NCBI RefSeq assembly: GCF_014648275.1
Contig: NZ_BMQU01000027.1
Coordinates: forward strand, 1 to 43,589
Reading direction: 5' to 3'
Origin: Pseudomonas laurentiana
GTDB lineage: Bacteria > Pseudomonadota > Gammaproteobacteria > Pseudomonadales > Pseudomonadaceae
DNA: 43,589 nt
Shown: positions 18,641 through 26,743 of the stretch, piece after piece
How the letters are laid out: each line of letters starts with the position of its first letter
Position numbering within the stretch: the first letter of the stretch is position 1
Program-made: the position numbers and the translations under genes
The notes under the pieces: generated by a model
Database searches by the model: none
The model's input: only the letters and a program-made list of their open reading frames with translations
What the model was told of the DNA's origin: nothing

Positions 18641-18877
18641 TTAAGCCTGGTGGCTGGTGACGTAGTCGATAGCTGCTTGAACAGTAGTGATCTTCTCGGC
18701 TTCTTCGTCAGGGATTTCGGTCTCGAATTCCTCTTCCAGAGCCATCACCAGCTCAACGGTGTCAAGGGAATCGGCACCCAGATCTTCGACGAAGGAAGCA
18801 GTGTTCACTACTTCTTCTTCTTTAACGCCCAGTTGCTCGGCGACGATTTTCTTGACGCGTTCTTCGATGGTGCTCAT
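18641..18877 (-). CDS. acpP: Acyl carrier protein
   Basis: Carries growing acyl chains on 4'-phosphopantetheine. The 78-residue acidic protein has the attachment site DSL (Asp36-Ser37-Leu38) within [18 protein letters not shown]. It lies in the canonical fabD-fabG-acpP-fabF order. A gap of 196 bases before it contains a likely promoter of its own, matching the high demand for this protein. The leader has ATTAGGAG and, nearer the ATG, AAGG. The leader segment at 18881-18899 is complementary to the sRNA at 12835-12852 and is the expected RgsA target. Confidence 0.98.
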   Translation of the reverse strand: MSTIEERVKKIVAEQLGVKEEEVVNTASFVEDLGADSLDTVELVMALEEEFETEIPDEEAEKITTVQAAIDYVTSHQA

Positions 18878-18880
18878 ACC

Positions 18881-18899
18881 TTGTTTTCACTCCTAATGG
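18881..18899 (-). promoter_or_regulatory. RgsA pairing site over the acpP Shine-Dalgarno
   Basis: The 19 bases covering the acpP AGGAG are complementary to 18 consecutive bases of the small RNA at 12835-12852, with one bulged base (18888). The continuous part is 11 bp (18889-18899) and 7 bp follow after the bulge. Pairing would cover the ribosome-binding site 4-22 bases before the start codon. RgsA repression of acpP is established in P. aeruginosa; the exact duplex here is my reading. Confidence 0.75.
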
Positions 18900-18930
18900 A
18901 CATATGTCAGGCAGCTGGCCGGGGTGTAAG

Positions 18931-18960
18931 TGTATAGAAAGAGTTTGGCTTTTCAAGCGC
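18931..18960 (-). promoter_or_regulatory. Candidate acpP promoter
   Basis: On the minus strand a -10 TATACA lies at 18936-18931, with a poorer -35 (GCTTGA or CGCTTG) 16-17 bases upstream. Transcription would begin near 18924, giving a leader of about 47 bases that includes the RgsA site. The -35 is weak, so the call rests mainly on the -10 and on the unusually long gap after fabG. Confidence 0.45.
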
Positions 18961-19073
18961 CAAGCGCTTCTCGAACGTCACACCCAACCGCTGACTAGAA
19001 TTTGGTTGCAGCTTTATAACGGATTTTACACGCCACGTATGACATTTTTTTGAAGCAATCCGTCACATTTGCC

Positions 19074-19814
19074 TTACATGTACATCCCGCCGTTGACCGG
19101 AATAGTTGCACCGGTGACATAACCTGCACCCTCGGACGCCAGGAAAGCCACGACTTTGGCGATTTCCTCGGCTTGTCCCAGGCGCCCCAGAGGAATCTGG
19201 GTCTGCAGGGCTTCGCGCTGCGCTTCTGGCAGCTCACGAGTCATGTCAGTGTCGATGAAACCAGGCGCCACCGAGTTGACGGTGATCGCACGGGAGCCCA
19301 CTTCACGCGCCAGCGCACGGCTGAAGCCTTCCAGGCCCGCTTTGGCAGCGGCATAGTTGACCTGACCGACGTTACCCATGGCACCGACTACCGAACCGAT
19401 GCTGATGATACGACCCCAGCGCGCCTTGGTCATGCCGCGCAACACACCCTTGGACAGACGGTACAGGCTGTTGAGGTTGGTATCGATCACGTCGAACCAC
19501 TCGTCATCCTTCATGCGCAGCATCAGGTTGTCACGGGTGATACCGGCATTGTTGACCAGGATCGTCGGGGCACCGAATTGCTCCTGGATCGCGGCCAGGG
19601 TGGCGGTTACCGACTCATCGCTGGTGACGTTCAGCTCAAGGCCGGTACCTGCGATACCGTGCTCCTTGAGGGTAGCAGCGATACGCTCGGCGCCAGCGGC
19701 CGAGGTGGCAGTACCGATGACCGTAGCGCCCAGGCGACCCAACTCCAGGGCGATGGCTTGGCCAATCCCACGGCTGGCACCAGTCACCAGTGCAACTTTA
19801 CCTTGCAGGCTCAT
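19074..19814 (-). CDS. fabG: 3-oxoacyl-ACP reductase
   Basis: NADPH-dependent reduction of 3-ketoacyl-ACP, the second step of each elongation cycle. The 246-residue short-chain dehydrogenase has the cofactor motif TGASRGIG (11-18), NNAG (88-91), and the catalytic set Asn113, Ser141, Tyr154 and Lys158 (NYAAAKAG). The ATG at 19814 has the Shine-Dalgarno ATTAGGAG about 9 bases upstream, which also shares 8 bases of complementarity with the RgsA seed. It follows fabD by 17 bases. Confidence 0.97.
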   Translation of the reverse strand: MSLQGKVALVTGASRGIGQAIALELGRLGATVIGTATSAAGAERIAATLKEHGIAGTGLELNVTSDESVTATLAAIQEQFGAPTILVNNAGITRDNLMLRMKDDEWFDVIDTNLNSLYRLSKGVLRGMTKARWGRIISIGSVVGAMGNVGQVNYAAAKAGLEGFSRALAREVGSRAITVNSVAPGFIDTDMTRELPEAQREALQTQIPLGRLGQAEEIAKVVAFLASEGAGYVTGATIPVNGGMYM

Positions 19815-19831
19815 GCAAGCTTCTCCTAATT

Positions 19832-20770
19832 TCAGGCCAGCGCCGCACGGGTGGCGGCGACAGCGTCTGGGGTATTGAGGTTATAGGTGGTCACACCGTC
19901 GGCGCAGCGCTTGTTCAAGCCAGCCAGGACCTTGCCCGGACCGCACTCGACCAGCGACGTAGCGCCTTGTGCCGCGAGGTACTGAACGCATTCAACCCAA
20001 CGCACCGGCTTGAACAACTGCTCCAACAGGTCGCGCTTGAGCGTCTCCAGATCAGCAGAAACAGTCGCGTTGACGTTCTGCACGACCGGGATCTGCGGCG
20101 CCTGCCAATCGATGGCCGCAACCGATTCAGCGAACCGTTCGGCAGCCGGGCGCATCAGCTCGCAGTGCGACGGCACGCTGACGGGCAATGGCAAGGCGCG
20201 CTTGGCGCCACGCGCCTTGCACCCTTCGATGGCGCGCTCGACAGCCGCCTTGGAACCGGCGATCACGACTTGACCTGGAGAGTTGAAGTTGACTGCGCTA
20301 ACGACTTCGCCCTGCGCCGCTTCCGCGCACACAGCGATGACATCCGCATCATCCAGACCCAACACCGCCGCCATGGCGCCCTGCCCGGCCGGCACGGCCT
20401 CCTGCATCAGCTGACCGCGACGTTCGACCAGTTTCACGGCATCGCCGAGGGTCAGGCTACCCGCGGCCACCAGGGCGCTGTATTCGCCCAGGCTGTGACC
20501 GGCGACAAATGCAGGACGCGCGCCACCCTCGGCCAGCCACAGGCGCCACAGGGCGATCGAGGCGGTCAGGATAGCCGGCTGGGTTTTGTCGGTTTGATTG
20601 AGTTGCTCTTCCGGGCCCTGCTGAGTCAGTGCCCAGAGATCATAGCCCAGAGCCTCGGAGGCCTCGCGGAAGGTATCGATGACCAGTGGGTACTGGGCGC
20701 CCAGCTCGGCCAACATGCCGAGGGACTGCGAACCTTGACCCGGAAAGACGAATGCGAGGGATGCAGACAT
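19832..20770 (-). CDS. fabD: Malonyl-CoA:ACP transacylase
   Basis: Moves malonyl from CoA to ACP. The 312-residue protein has the N-terminal FPGQGSQ, the nucleophile Ser93 in GHSLGEYSAL, and His202 in VPSHCELM. The ATG at 20770 has AGGGG upstream; an earlier in-frame start at 20833 adds a leader not seen in the family. It lies between plsX and fabG, with 129 bases after plsX that hold no other gene. Confidence 0.97.
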   Translation of the reverse strand: MSASLAFVFPGQGSQSLGMLAELGAQYPLVIDTFREASEALGYDLWALTQQGPEEQLNQTDKTQPAILTASIALWRLWLAEGGARPAFVAGHSLGEYSALVAAGSLTLGDAVKLVERRGQLMQEAVPAGQGAMAAVLGLDDADVIAVCAEAAQGEVVSAVNFNSPGQVVIAGSKAAVERAIEGCKARGAKRALPLPVSVPSHCELMRPAAERFAESVAAIDWQAPQIPVVQNVNATVSADLETLKRDLLEQLFKPVRWVECVQYLAAQGATSLVECGPGKVLAGLNKRCADGVTTYNLNTPDAVAATRAALA

Positions 20771-20899
20771 TGAACAAGCCCCTAATGATCTTGTCGTCGG
20801 AAATTGAGCGAACAGCCGTAGGACTGATCGCAAGAAACTGAAAATTGGATGGTAACGAGAACCAAGCGGTCACATTTAACCACTTCCTTGTCGATATGC

Positions 20900-21910
20900 C
20901 TAAAGCAACAGATCTTCAAGACGCCCGTGCAGGCGCTGCGGCAGATCCTCCTGAATTTCGATCAGGGCACGCTGAATAGCACTCTGAAACCCCTGAACGC
21001 CAGCTGAACCATGGCTTTTGATGACAATCCCCTGCAACCCCAGAAAGCTCGCACCATTGTGTCGTGCCGGCGCAAGATCCGCCTGCAACCGCTTGAGCAA
21101 CGGCATGGCCATGGCACCCGCCATACGAGCGAACACCCCCTGACGAAACAGCGCCTGAATCCGCGCACCGATCATGGTGGCCAGGCCTTCACTGGACTTG
21201 AGCAGGATATTGCCGACAAAACCGTCGCAGACCACGACATCGGCCTCACCACGGTACAAGCCATCACCCTCAACGAAACCGATGTAGTTCAAGCCCCTGG
21301 CATTCTGCAACAGACTGGCAGCCAGCTTGACCTGCTGATTACCCTTGATGTCTTCGGTACCGATATTGAGCAGCGCCACCCGCGGGCGATAGACACCCAG
21401 CGCCTGGGCAGCCACCGAGCCCATCACCGCAAACTGGTAGAGGTGCTCGGCGCTGCAATCGACGTTGGCCCCCAAATCCAGCAGCTGGCAGTAGCCTGTC
21501 TGGGTAGGAATAGCCGCCACCATTGCCGGCCGGTCGACGCCAGGCAGCGTCTTGAGCACGTAACGCGACAGCGCCATCAGCGCCCCCGTATTACCCGCAC
21601 TCACGCAGGCCTGAGCCTTGCCATCACGCAATAATTCAAGGGCGACGCGCATGGACGAATCGGGCTTACCGCGCAACGCTTGCGAAGGCCGCTCGTCCAT
21701 GCCGATCACTTCACTGGCCGCAACAACCTGCAGGCGCGAGCGATCCGCTGCCGACTGGCCAGCGATCAAATCTTCAAGGAGGGAGGGTTGACCAACGAGG
21801 GTCAGGTGCAGCGAGGGGGTAGCCGAAAGGCAAGCAATGCTAGCCTGAACAATGCTGCGGGGACCGAAGTCCCCGCCCATTGCGTCGATCGCGATGATCT
21901 GAGCGGACAA
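20900..21910 (-). CDS. plsX: Phosphate acyltransferase PlsX
   Basis: Makes acyl-phosphate from acyl-ACP, the acyl donor for the first step of phospholipid synthesis. The 336-residue protein has the family N-terminus [13 protein letters not shown] (5-17), the [10 protein letters not shown] segment, the LLDLGAN segment, and [17 protein letters not shown]. The start is a TTG at 21910, 3 bases after the rpmF stop; the first in-frame ATG falls inside the conserved AMGGD motif and cannot be the start. Translation is probably coupled to rpmF. The rpmF-plsX-fab order is typical of proteobacteria. Confidence 0.95.
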   Translation of the reverse strand: MSAQIIAIDAMGGDFGPRSIVQASIACLSATPSLHLTLVGQPSLLEDLIAGQSAADRSRLQVVAASEVIGMDERPSQALRGKPDSSMRVALELLRDGKAQACVSAGNTGALMALSRYVLKTLPGVDRPAMVAAIPTQTGYCQLLDLGANVDCSAEHLYQFAVMGSVAAQALGVYRPRVALLNIGTEDIKGNQQVKLAASLLQNARGLNYIGFVEGDGLYRGEADVVVCDGFVGNILLKSSEGLATMIGARIQALFRQGVFARMAGAMAMPLLKRLQADLAPARHNGASFLGLQGIVIKSHGSAGVQGFQSAIQRALIEIQEDLPQRLHGRLEDLLL

Positions 21911-21913
21911 GGA

Positions 21914-22096
21914 TTACTCGTCAGCGCCCTTGTCGATCACTTTACGACCACGGTATACGCCTTCTGGCGATACGTGGTGGCGCAGGTGAACTTCACCGGT
22001 GGTTTTTTCTACGGACAGAGCGCTGGCCTCGAGGGCGTCGTGCGAACGGCGCATGTCACGGGCAGAGCGGGATTTTTTGTTCTGCTGAACAGCCAT
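21914..22096 (-). CDS. rpmF: 50S ribosomal protein L32
   Basis: A small basic protein of the large ribosomal subunit, 60 residues, with the family start [21 protein letters not shown]. It lacks the zinc-binding cysteines found in some L32 proteins, so it is the C-minus form. The Shine-Dalgarno TTTAGGAGT lies about 9 bases upstream. It is 13 bases downstream of yceD and 3 bases upstream of plsX, within one operon. Confidence 0.97.
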   Translation of the reverse strand: MAVQQNKKSRSARDMRRSHDALEASALSVEKTTGEVHLRHHVSPEGVYRGRKVIDKGADE

Positions 22097-22109
22097 AATT
22101 GATTAACTC

Positions 22110-22637
22110 CTAAACGTTTGGGTCACGCTTTAACTGCGCCAATACACTGAACGGGTTGGACCGCGTTACCTCGTCCTCGCTCGGCTCGGGCTCATCGGCG
22201 CCCGCCGGCTGCTGGCATTCTTCCGGATGATGAGCAGGCACAATGGGCAAGGCGAGCAAAAGCTCTTCCTCGATCAATGCCTGCAGATCCAATGGATCTT
22301 CGCCCAGTTCCAGCACGTCATAACCTTTCGGTAACGACTGGGTATTCGAACCCTCCTTCACCACAGCATAAGTACATTCGCTATGGATCGGCAGGGTAAC
22401 CAGCTCAAGACAACGCTGGCAAACCATTTTGACTTCGACGTTGAGGTCAGTGTGTATAACCACTGTCTTCTGTTCGTCTCGTTCAAAATCGAATTTCGCC
22501 TGCACCATACCGACATTGTCGGAAAGCGGGTCGCAGAGTCTCTCCAAATCGGCTAGCAGCACTTTCCCTTCAAGGGAAACGCCACGATCGGCCAATTTGC
22601 GCGGGTCAACGTGAGGTGGAATCGGGTCATTCAACAT
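22110..22637 (-). CDS. yceD: DUF177 protein YceD (23S rRNA accumulation factor)
   Basis: A 175-residue member of DUF177. E. coli YceD is linked to 23S rRNA accumulation, and the gene is usually located upstream of rpmF, as here. A Cys73-x2-Cys76 pair (MVCQRC) sits in the middle, and an acidic C-terminal tail follows (DEPEPSEDEV). The ATG at 22637 gives the expected Pseudomonas N-terminus MLNDPIPPHVDPRKLADRG but has no Shine-Dalgarno. The promoter at 22647-22675 places the transcript start only a few bases upstream. Confidence 0.9.
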   Translation of the reverse strand: MLNDPIPPHVDPRKLADRGVSLEGKVLLADLERLCDPLSDNVGMVQAKFDFERDEQKTVVIHTDLNVEVKMVCQRCLELVTLPIHSECTYAVVKEGSNTQSLPKGYDVLELGEDPLDLQALIEEELLLALPIVPAHHPEECQQPAGADEPEPSEDEVTRSNPFSVLAQLKRDPNV

Positions 22638-22646
22638 AGGCGCAGC

Positions 22647-22675
22647 ATTCTAGGGATGCCCCCCGCCCCTGTCAA
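22647..22675 (-). promoter_or_regulatory. sigma-70 promoter of the yceD-rpmF-plsX-fab operon
   Basis: On the minus strand: perfect -35 TTGACA (22675-22670), a 17-base GC-rich spacer and -10 TAGAAT (22652-22647). The start codon of yceD is only 9 bases after the -10, so the expected leader is about 2-6 bases. The strength of the hexamers makes this one of the two best promoters in the window. Confidence 0.82.
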
Positions 22676-22732
22676 AGGAAATTAGGCGCCATGGCTCATG
22701 TTAGAATCGACGCACACGCTCAGGAGTTCATC

Positions 22733-23311
22733 ATGCTGCCTTTATTACTGGCTTCAAGCTCACCCTATCGGCGCGAATTGCTGGCGCGCCTGCAACTCCC
22801 CTTCGACTGGGCCGCCCCGGATATCGATGAGCGACGCCTGGACGAAGAGCCCGCCGTAGAGCTGGTAAAGCGCCTGGCACTGGAAAAAGCACAGGCCCTG
22901 GCCAGCACCCATAATTGTCACCTGATCATCGGTTCCGACCAGGTTGCCGTACTGGGCGAGCAGATTCTCGGCAAACCCCACACCTTCGACAAGGCCTGCG
23001 AACAATTGCTGGCGGCCAGCGGCAATCATGTCACCTTCCTGACCGGCCTCGCCCTGCTCAACAGCAGCACCGGCCAACACCAGGTCGACTGCGTCCCCTT
23101 CACCGTAAACATGCGCGAACTGGACCTGCCACGCATCGAGCGCTACCTGCACACAGAACAGCCCTACGATTGCGCCGGAAGCTTCAAGGCCGAAGGCCTG
23201 GGTGTCAGCCTGTTTCAAAGCACACACGGCGTCGACGCAACCAGCCTGGTGGGCTTGCCGCTGATTCGCCTGGTGGACATGCTGCTCAAGGAAGGCGTAG
23301 CCATTCCTTGA
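22733..23311 (+). CDS. yceF: Maf-like nucleotide pyrophosphatase (YceF subgroup)
   Basis: Hydrolyses non-canonical nucleotides; the YceF subgroup prefers 7-methyl-GTP. The 192-residue protein has the signature ASSSPYRRELLARL (7-20), IIGSDQVAVL with the catalytic Asp, and the C-terminal YDCAGSFKAEGLG. The start at 22733 has AGGAG at a good distance; an earlier start at 22691 adds unrelated residues. It is divergent from yceD, the arrangement after which both E. coli genes are named. It converges on sppA across the terminator at 23315-23343. Confidence 0.92.
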   Translation: MLPLLLASSSPYRRELLARLQLPFDWAAPDIDERRLDEEPAVELVKRLALEKAQALASTHNCHLIIGSDQVAVLGEQILGKPHTFDKACEQLLAASGNHVTFLTGLALLNSSTGQHQVDCVPFTVNMRELDLPRIERYLHTEQPYDCAGSFKAEGLGVSLFQSTHGVDATSLVGLPLIRLVDMLLKEGVAIP

Positions 23312-23314
23312 GGC

Positions 23315-23343
23315 GCAAAAAAGCCGACCCTCAGGTCGGCTTC
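23315..23343 (-). terminator. Intrinsic terminator after sppA
   Basis: A 9-bp stem AAGCCGACC/GGTCGGCTT with a 4-base loop, followed on the minus strand by a run of six T. It ends the leftward rluC-HAD-sppA transcript. On the plus strand the hairpin follows maf but has only two T, so it would be weaker there. Confidence 0.88.
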
Positions 23344-23371
23344 AGCCCATGCACACAACACGGGCATGCAA

Positions 23372-24355
23372 TCAGCGCAGCGTCGGCCCCTGGAACCCCA
23401 TCCACATCGCCAGATGCTCGGCAACACTTGCACCCAGGCGCTTTGAAAAGCGATCGAATGGCGACTCTTCAATCGTGAAGTCCACCAGGTTTTTCTCCCC
23501 GATCACATCGCGCGCGACATAACTGGCACTACCAAGGCCATCCACCAGCCCCAGCTGCACGGCCTGTTCGCCCGACCAGATCAAGCCACTGAACAACTCG
23601 GGATGCTCTTTATCCTTGAGCCGCTCACCACGCCCTTGCTTGACGCTGGCAATGAACTGCCGATGAGTGGTCTCGAGCACACCCTGCCAGAACCTGGTTT
23701 CTTCAGGTTTTTGTGGCTGGAACGGATCCAGGAATGCCTTGTGCTCGCCTGCCGTGTAGGTACGGCGCTCGACACCCAGCTTCTCCATGGTCCCAACAAA
23801 GCCATAACCCGCCGCAGTCACGCCAATCGACCCCACGAGACTGGCCTTGTCGGCATAGATTTGATCGGCGGCACTGGCGATGTAGTAGGCACCGGAAGCC
23901 CCAAGATCAGTGATGACCGCGTACAGCTTGATTGCCGGGTACTGCGCACGCAGGCGGCGAATCTCGTCATAGATGTAACCAGACTGCACCGGACTGCCAC
24001 CCGGGCTGTTAATGCGCAGGATCACACCCTTGGTCTTCGGATCTTCGAATGCCGCACGCAGGCTACCAACGATGTTATCGGCACTGGCAGGCTCCTGATC
24101 CGCAATCATGCCGCGCACTTCGATCAACGCGGTATGACTGGAGCCACGAGCAGCCGCCTTCTCGACATCCATCAACGGCGTGAACAGCATCAGCGCGCCA
24201 AACAGATAGGCGAAGGTCAACAACTTGAAAAAGATACCCCAGCGCCTGGCGCGCCGCTGCTCTTGCACACCAGCCAGCAGCGTCTTTTCGAGCAACTGCC
24301 AGCTCTTCTGCTCTTCATTCTTTTCAGCGCTGGGCGCTTTCCATTCATCAGCCAT
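23372..24355 (-). CDS. sppA: Signal peptide peptidase SppA, short form (S49 family)
   Basis: Inner-membrane serine protease that degrades cleaved signal peptides or envelope proteins. The 327-residue protein has a cytoplasmic N-terminus, a single membrane helix (about 41-60), the conserved LRINSPGGSP (113-122), the nucleophile Ser154 in LGASGAYYIA, and the general-base Lys206 in TAGEHKAFLDPF. This is the half-size form, not the 67-kDa tandem E. coli form. I chose the ATG at 24355; a GTG two codons earlier (24361), next to the HAD stop, is also possible. Confidence 0.92.
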   Translation of the reverse strand: MADEWKAPSAEKNEEQKSWQLLEKTLLAGVQEQRRARRWGIFFKLLTFAYLFGALMLFTPLMDVEKAAARGSSHTALIEVRGMIADQEPASADNIVGSLRAAFEDPKTKGVILRINSPGGSPVQSGYIYDEIRRLRAQYPAIKLYAVITDLGASGAYYIASAADQIYADKASLVGSIGVTAAGYGFVGTMEKLGVERRTYTAGEHKAFLDPFQPQKPEETRFWQGVLETTHRQFIASVKQGRGERLKDKEHPELFSGLIWSGEQAVQLGLVDGLGSASYVARDVIGEKNLVDFTIEESPFDRFSKRLGASVAEHLAMWMGFQGPTLR

Positions 24356-24361
24356 GCTCAC

Positions 24362-25051
24362 CTACCCTGGGATACCGTCACAACTGACCGGCGCGCCAGC
24401 AAGGCCGAGCCAATCCTGCAACTGAGAAAAATGATCGATGGACAACCGAGGCTCATAGACACGCAACGCCTCAAGCGACATCGCACCATGACCGACCGCA
24501 ACCGAATGCATACCCGCGTTACGCGCCATCAACAGATCAAACGCCGAATCCCCAACCATCAAGGCACGCGAGGGCTCGACACCGCAATGCGCAAGAATCT
24601 CTTCAAGCATCAACGGGTGGGGCTTGCCCCGGGTCTCGTCGGCGGCACGGGTAATATCGAAGTAATGCTCCCAACCATTGGCCTGAAGCACACGATCGAG
24701 GCCACGGCGCGCTTTTCCGGTCGCAACGGCCAGGCGATAACCATCGGCCCGAAACGCTTCGAGCGCCTCGACAACACCGTCATACAACGGCGAAGGCTGC
24801 TCGTCCAATGCCATGTAAACATCGGCATAGTGCTGCCGGAACGCCGCCACTGCCACCGCATCAAGCGACGGATACAAGGTACTGATCGCTTCAGGCAAGG
24901 CCAGACCGATAATCCCCTTGACCGCCTCGACCTCACTGCGCGGATGACCACTGCGATCTGCCGCCAGGTGCATCGCCTCGACAATGCGCCCGATCGAGTC
25001 GGCCAGCGTGCCGTCCCAATCGAAGATCAGCAGGTCGTACTCACGGCGCAC
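24362..25051 (-). CDS. HAD-superfamily phosphatase (phosphoglycolate phosphatase-like)
   Basis: A 229-residue HAD hydrolase. Motif [10 protein letters not shown] has the nucleophile Asp11 and Asp13. A helical cap domain lies between about residues 18 and 90. Motif II is VATGKARRG, motif III lysine is in RGKPHP, and motif IV is [14 protein letters not shown]. It resembles the Gph-like phosphatase found beside rluC in pseudomonads, but the substrate cannot be assigned. It starts with GTG at 25051, overlapping the rluC end by 11 bases and with GGAG upstream inside rluC, so translation is coupled. Confidence 0.9.
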   Translation of the reverse strand: MRREYDLLIFDWDGTLADSIGRIVEAMHLAADRSGHPRSEVEAVKGIIGLALPEAISTLYPSLDAVAVAAFRQHYADVYMALDEQPSPLYDGVVEALEAFRADGYRLAVATGKARRGLDRVLQANGWEHYFDITRAADETRGKPHPLMLEEILAHCGVEPSRALMVGDSAFDLLMARNAGMHSVAVGHGAMSLEALRVYEPRLSIDHFSQLQDWLGLAGAPVSCDGIPG

Positions 25052-25997
25052 TCAGACGCTCCACGGTCTTGGACCACATTTCGTCCACTGGCGCCTCGAC
25101 CTTGAGCACGCCGCCATCAGGCAGCGGGACGCTCAAGGCATAGGCATGCAGGAACAGGCGCTTTCCGCCCAACTCACGAATCTCGCGGGTAAAGTCTTCA
25201 TCGCCGTACTTGCTGTCGCCAGCAATGCAATGCCCGGCATGCAACGCATGCACACGAATCTGGTGAGTACGCCCTGTAACAGGACGCGCCTCGACCAAGG
25301 TGGCGAACTCCCCGAAACGACGCAGGACACGGAACAGGGTCAACGCCTCCTTGCCCTCGGGGTTCACCTCGACCATCCGTTCACCGGAACGCAGGTTGCT
25401 CTTGAGCAACGGCGCACTGACCTGTTTCTTGGCCGTAGCCCAATGGCCGCGCACCAGTGCCATGTAGCGCTTGTCTACACCATCACCGCGCAATGCCGCA
25501 TGCAGGTGGCGCAGCATGCTGCGCTTCTTGGCGATCATCAGCAGACCCGAGGTATCCCGATCGAGGCGATGGACCAGCTCCAGCTCCTTGGCATCGGGAC
25601 GCAACTGACGAAAGGCTTCGATCACACCAAAGCTCAGCCCGCTGCCACCATGCACGGCGATCCCGGCAGGCTTGTTCAGCACGATCAGCGCCTTGTCTTC
25701 GTAAACAATGGCCGCTTCCAGGCGCTGCAGCAAACCCTGGGCAACCGGAGCCGGCTCGTCGCGCTCAGGCAGGCGAACGGGTGGCACGCGCACCACGTCG
25801 CCGGCCTGCAATTTGTACTCAGGCTTGATCCGCCCCTTGTTAACGCGCACTTCGCCTTTACGCAAAATGCGGTAAATCAAGGTCTTGGGAACGCCCTTGA
25901 GTGCGGTGATAAGAAAATTGTCGATACGTTGGCCGGCAAGTTCCGGCGCGACCTCAATCAGCTGAACGCCGGGGGTCGGAGGGGTATTGGTCGTCAT
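25041..25997 (-). CDS. rluC: 23S rRNA pseudouridine(955/2504/2580) synthase
   Basis: Converts three uridines of 23S rRNA to pseudouridine. The 318-residue protein has an N-terminal S4 RNA-binding domain (about 20-75), the catalytic Asp146 in HRLDRDTSG, the [13 protein letters not shown] segment, and the C-terminal [13 protein letters not shown]. The ATG at 25997 gives the normal N-terminus but has no Shine-Dalgarno. A TATGAT sits 6 bases before it, so the message may be leaderless. It is divergent from rne, a pairing conserved in gammaproteobacteria. Confidence 0.95.
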   Translation of the reverse strand: MTTNTPPTPGVQLIEVAPELAGQRIDNFLITALKGVPKTLIYRILRKGEVRVNKGRIKPEYKLQAGDVVRVPPVRLPERDEPAPVAQGLLQRLEAAIVYEDKALIVLNKPAGIAVHGGSGLSFGVIEAFRQLRPDAKELELVHRLDRDTSGLLMIAKKRSMLRHLHAALRGDGVDKRYMALVRGHWATAKKQVSAPLLKSNLRSGERMVEVNPEGKEALTLFRVLRRFGEFATLVEARPVTGRTHQIRVHALHAGHCIAGDSKYGDEDFTREIRELGGKRLFLHAYALSVPLPDGGVLKVEAPVDEMWSKTVERLSAP

Positions 25998-26025
25998 TTG
26001 CGCATCATAACAATTTTTTATGGAT

Positions 26026-26054
26026 TTGAAGCACTTAATGATTGCTGCTATAGT
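26026..26054 (+). promoter_or_regulatory. sigma-70 promoter of rne
   Basis: -35 TTGAAG (26026-26031), exactly 17 bases, -10 TATAGT (26049-26054). Transcription should start near 26061, giving a leader of about 683 bases before the rne start codon. It faces away from the rluC promoter region. Confidence 0.75.
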
Positions 26055-26060
26055 CGCGAA

Positions 26061-26743
26061 CGCCGCCAAAAGCGGCTGGCCAGCGGACCAATGGCTTTGA
26101 GCCGGCCCTGACCTACGCAATTCTCGAGGACGCGAGGCCGTCCGACGGGGTGTTTGCCAGTTTACAAAATGCCTGGATTAGCCACCAGCGCCGACGAGAG
26201 AAGACCGATAAAAAACAAAAAGAGCGGTGCATTACCCTCCCTTCACGTTTTTTTTCGATGCCGCCCGTCGGTGCAATCGCTTCCACGCAGGTGTGGTGAA
26301 CGCTTCGGAAATACAAGCCTTAGCCATAAATGCGCGGGCTCCCGTACGGAGCCGGCGATAAATGCAACCCGTTGCGGATTCAGCGCGCGGCAGCACCCGA
26401 ATTATCAGGGATACGTGTAGGGTGGAGATGCACAACCGTCGGACCGTGTAGTAATGCGTCCGGTCGACAGGCCTCTACGGGCCCGCTCGTCCAGACCCGT
26501 TCTTGATCAAGATGCCCCCGTGGCATCCATGGCCGAAGGCTGATTCCTCCTCCTGACTGAGTGCATTTGACACCACAGCTAGCAGGACGCGTCGTCGCGA
26601 CTTCGGCAGCACTGGATTCCAGTCAGGCCGAATCTCGCTAGACACGGGAGTGGCCCGCCACCCCTGACGCACCCTGACACCGACCGTGAGAAGTCGTGTG
26701 TGCCGAACGCCGTTTCCGGCAGCCCGGAAACCGACGGTACTAC
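26061..26743 (+). ncRNA. Long structured 5' leader of rne (rne-II-like regulatory RNA)
   Basis: This 680-base stretch has no convincing gene and follows a good promoter. It contains several clear hairpins: 26337-26353 (GGCTCC/GGAGCC), 26511-26527 (GATGCC/GGCATC), 26611-26623 (ACTGG/CCAGT), 26650-26661 (GTGG/CCAC) and an 8-bp stem 26712-26731 (GTTTCCGG/CCGGAAAC) that ends 12 bases before the start codon. E. coli RNase E controls its own message through such a leader, and a conserved structure named rne-II has been described upstream of rne in Pseudomonadales. I infer this leader is the same kind of autoregulatory element; I did not align it to the published model. Confidence 0.65.
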
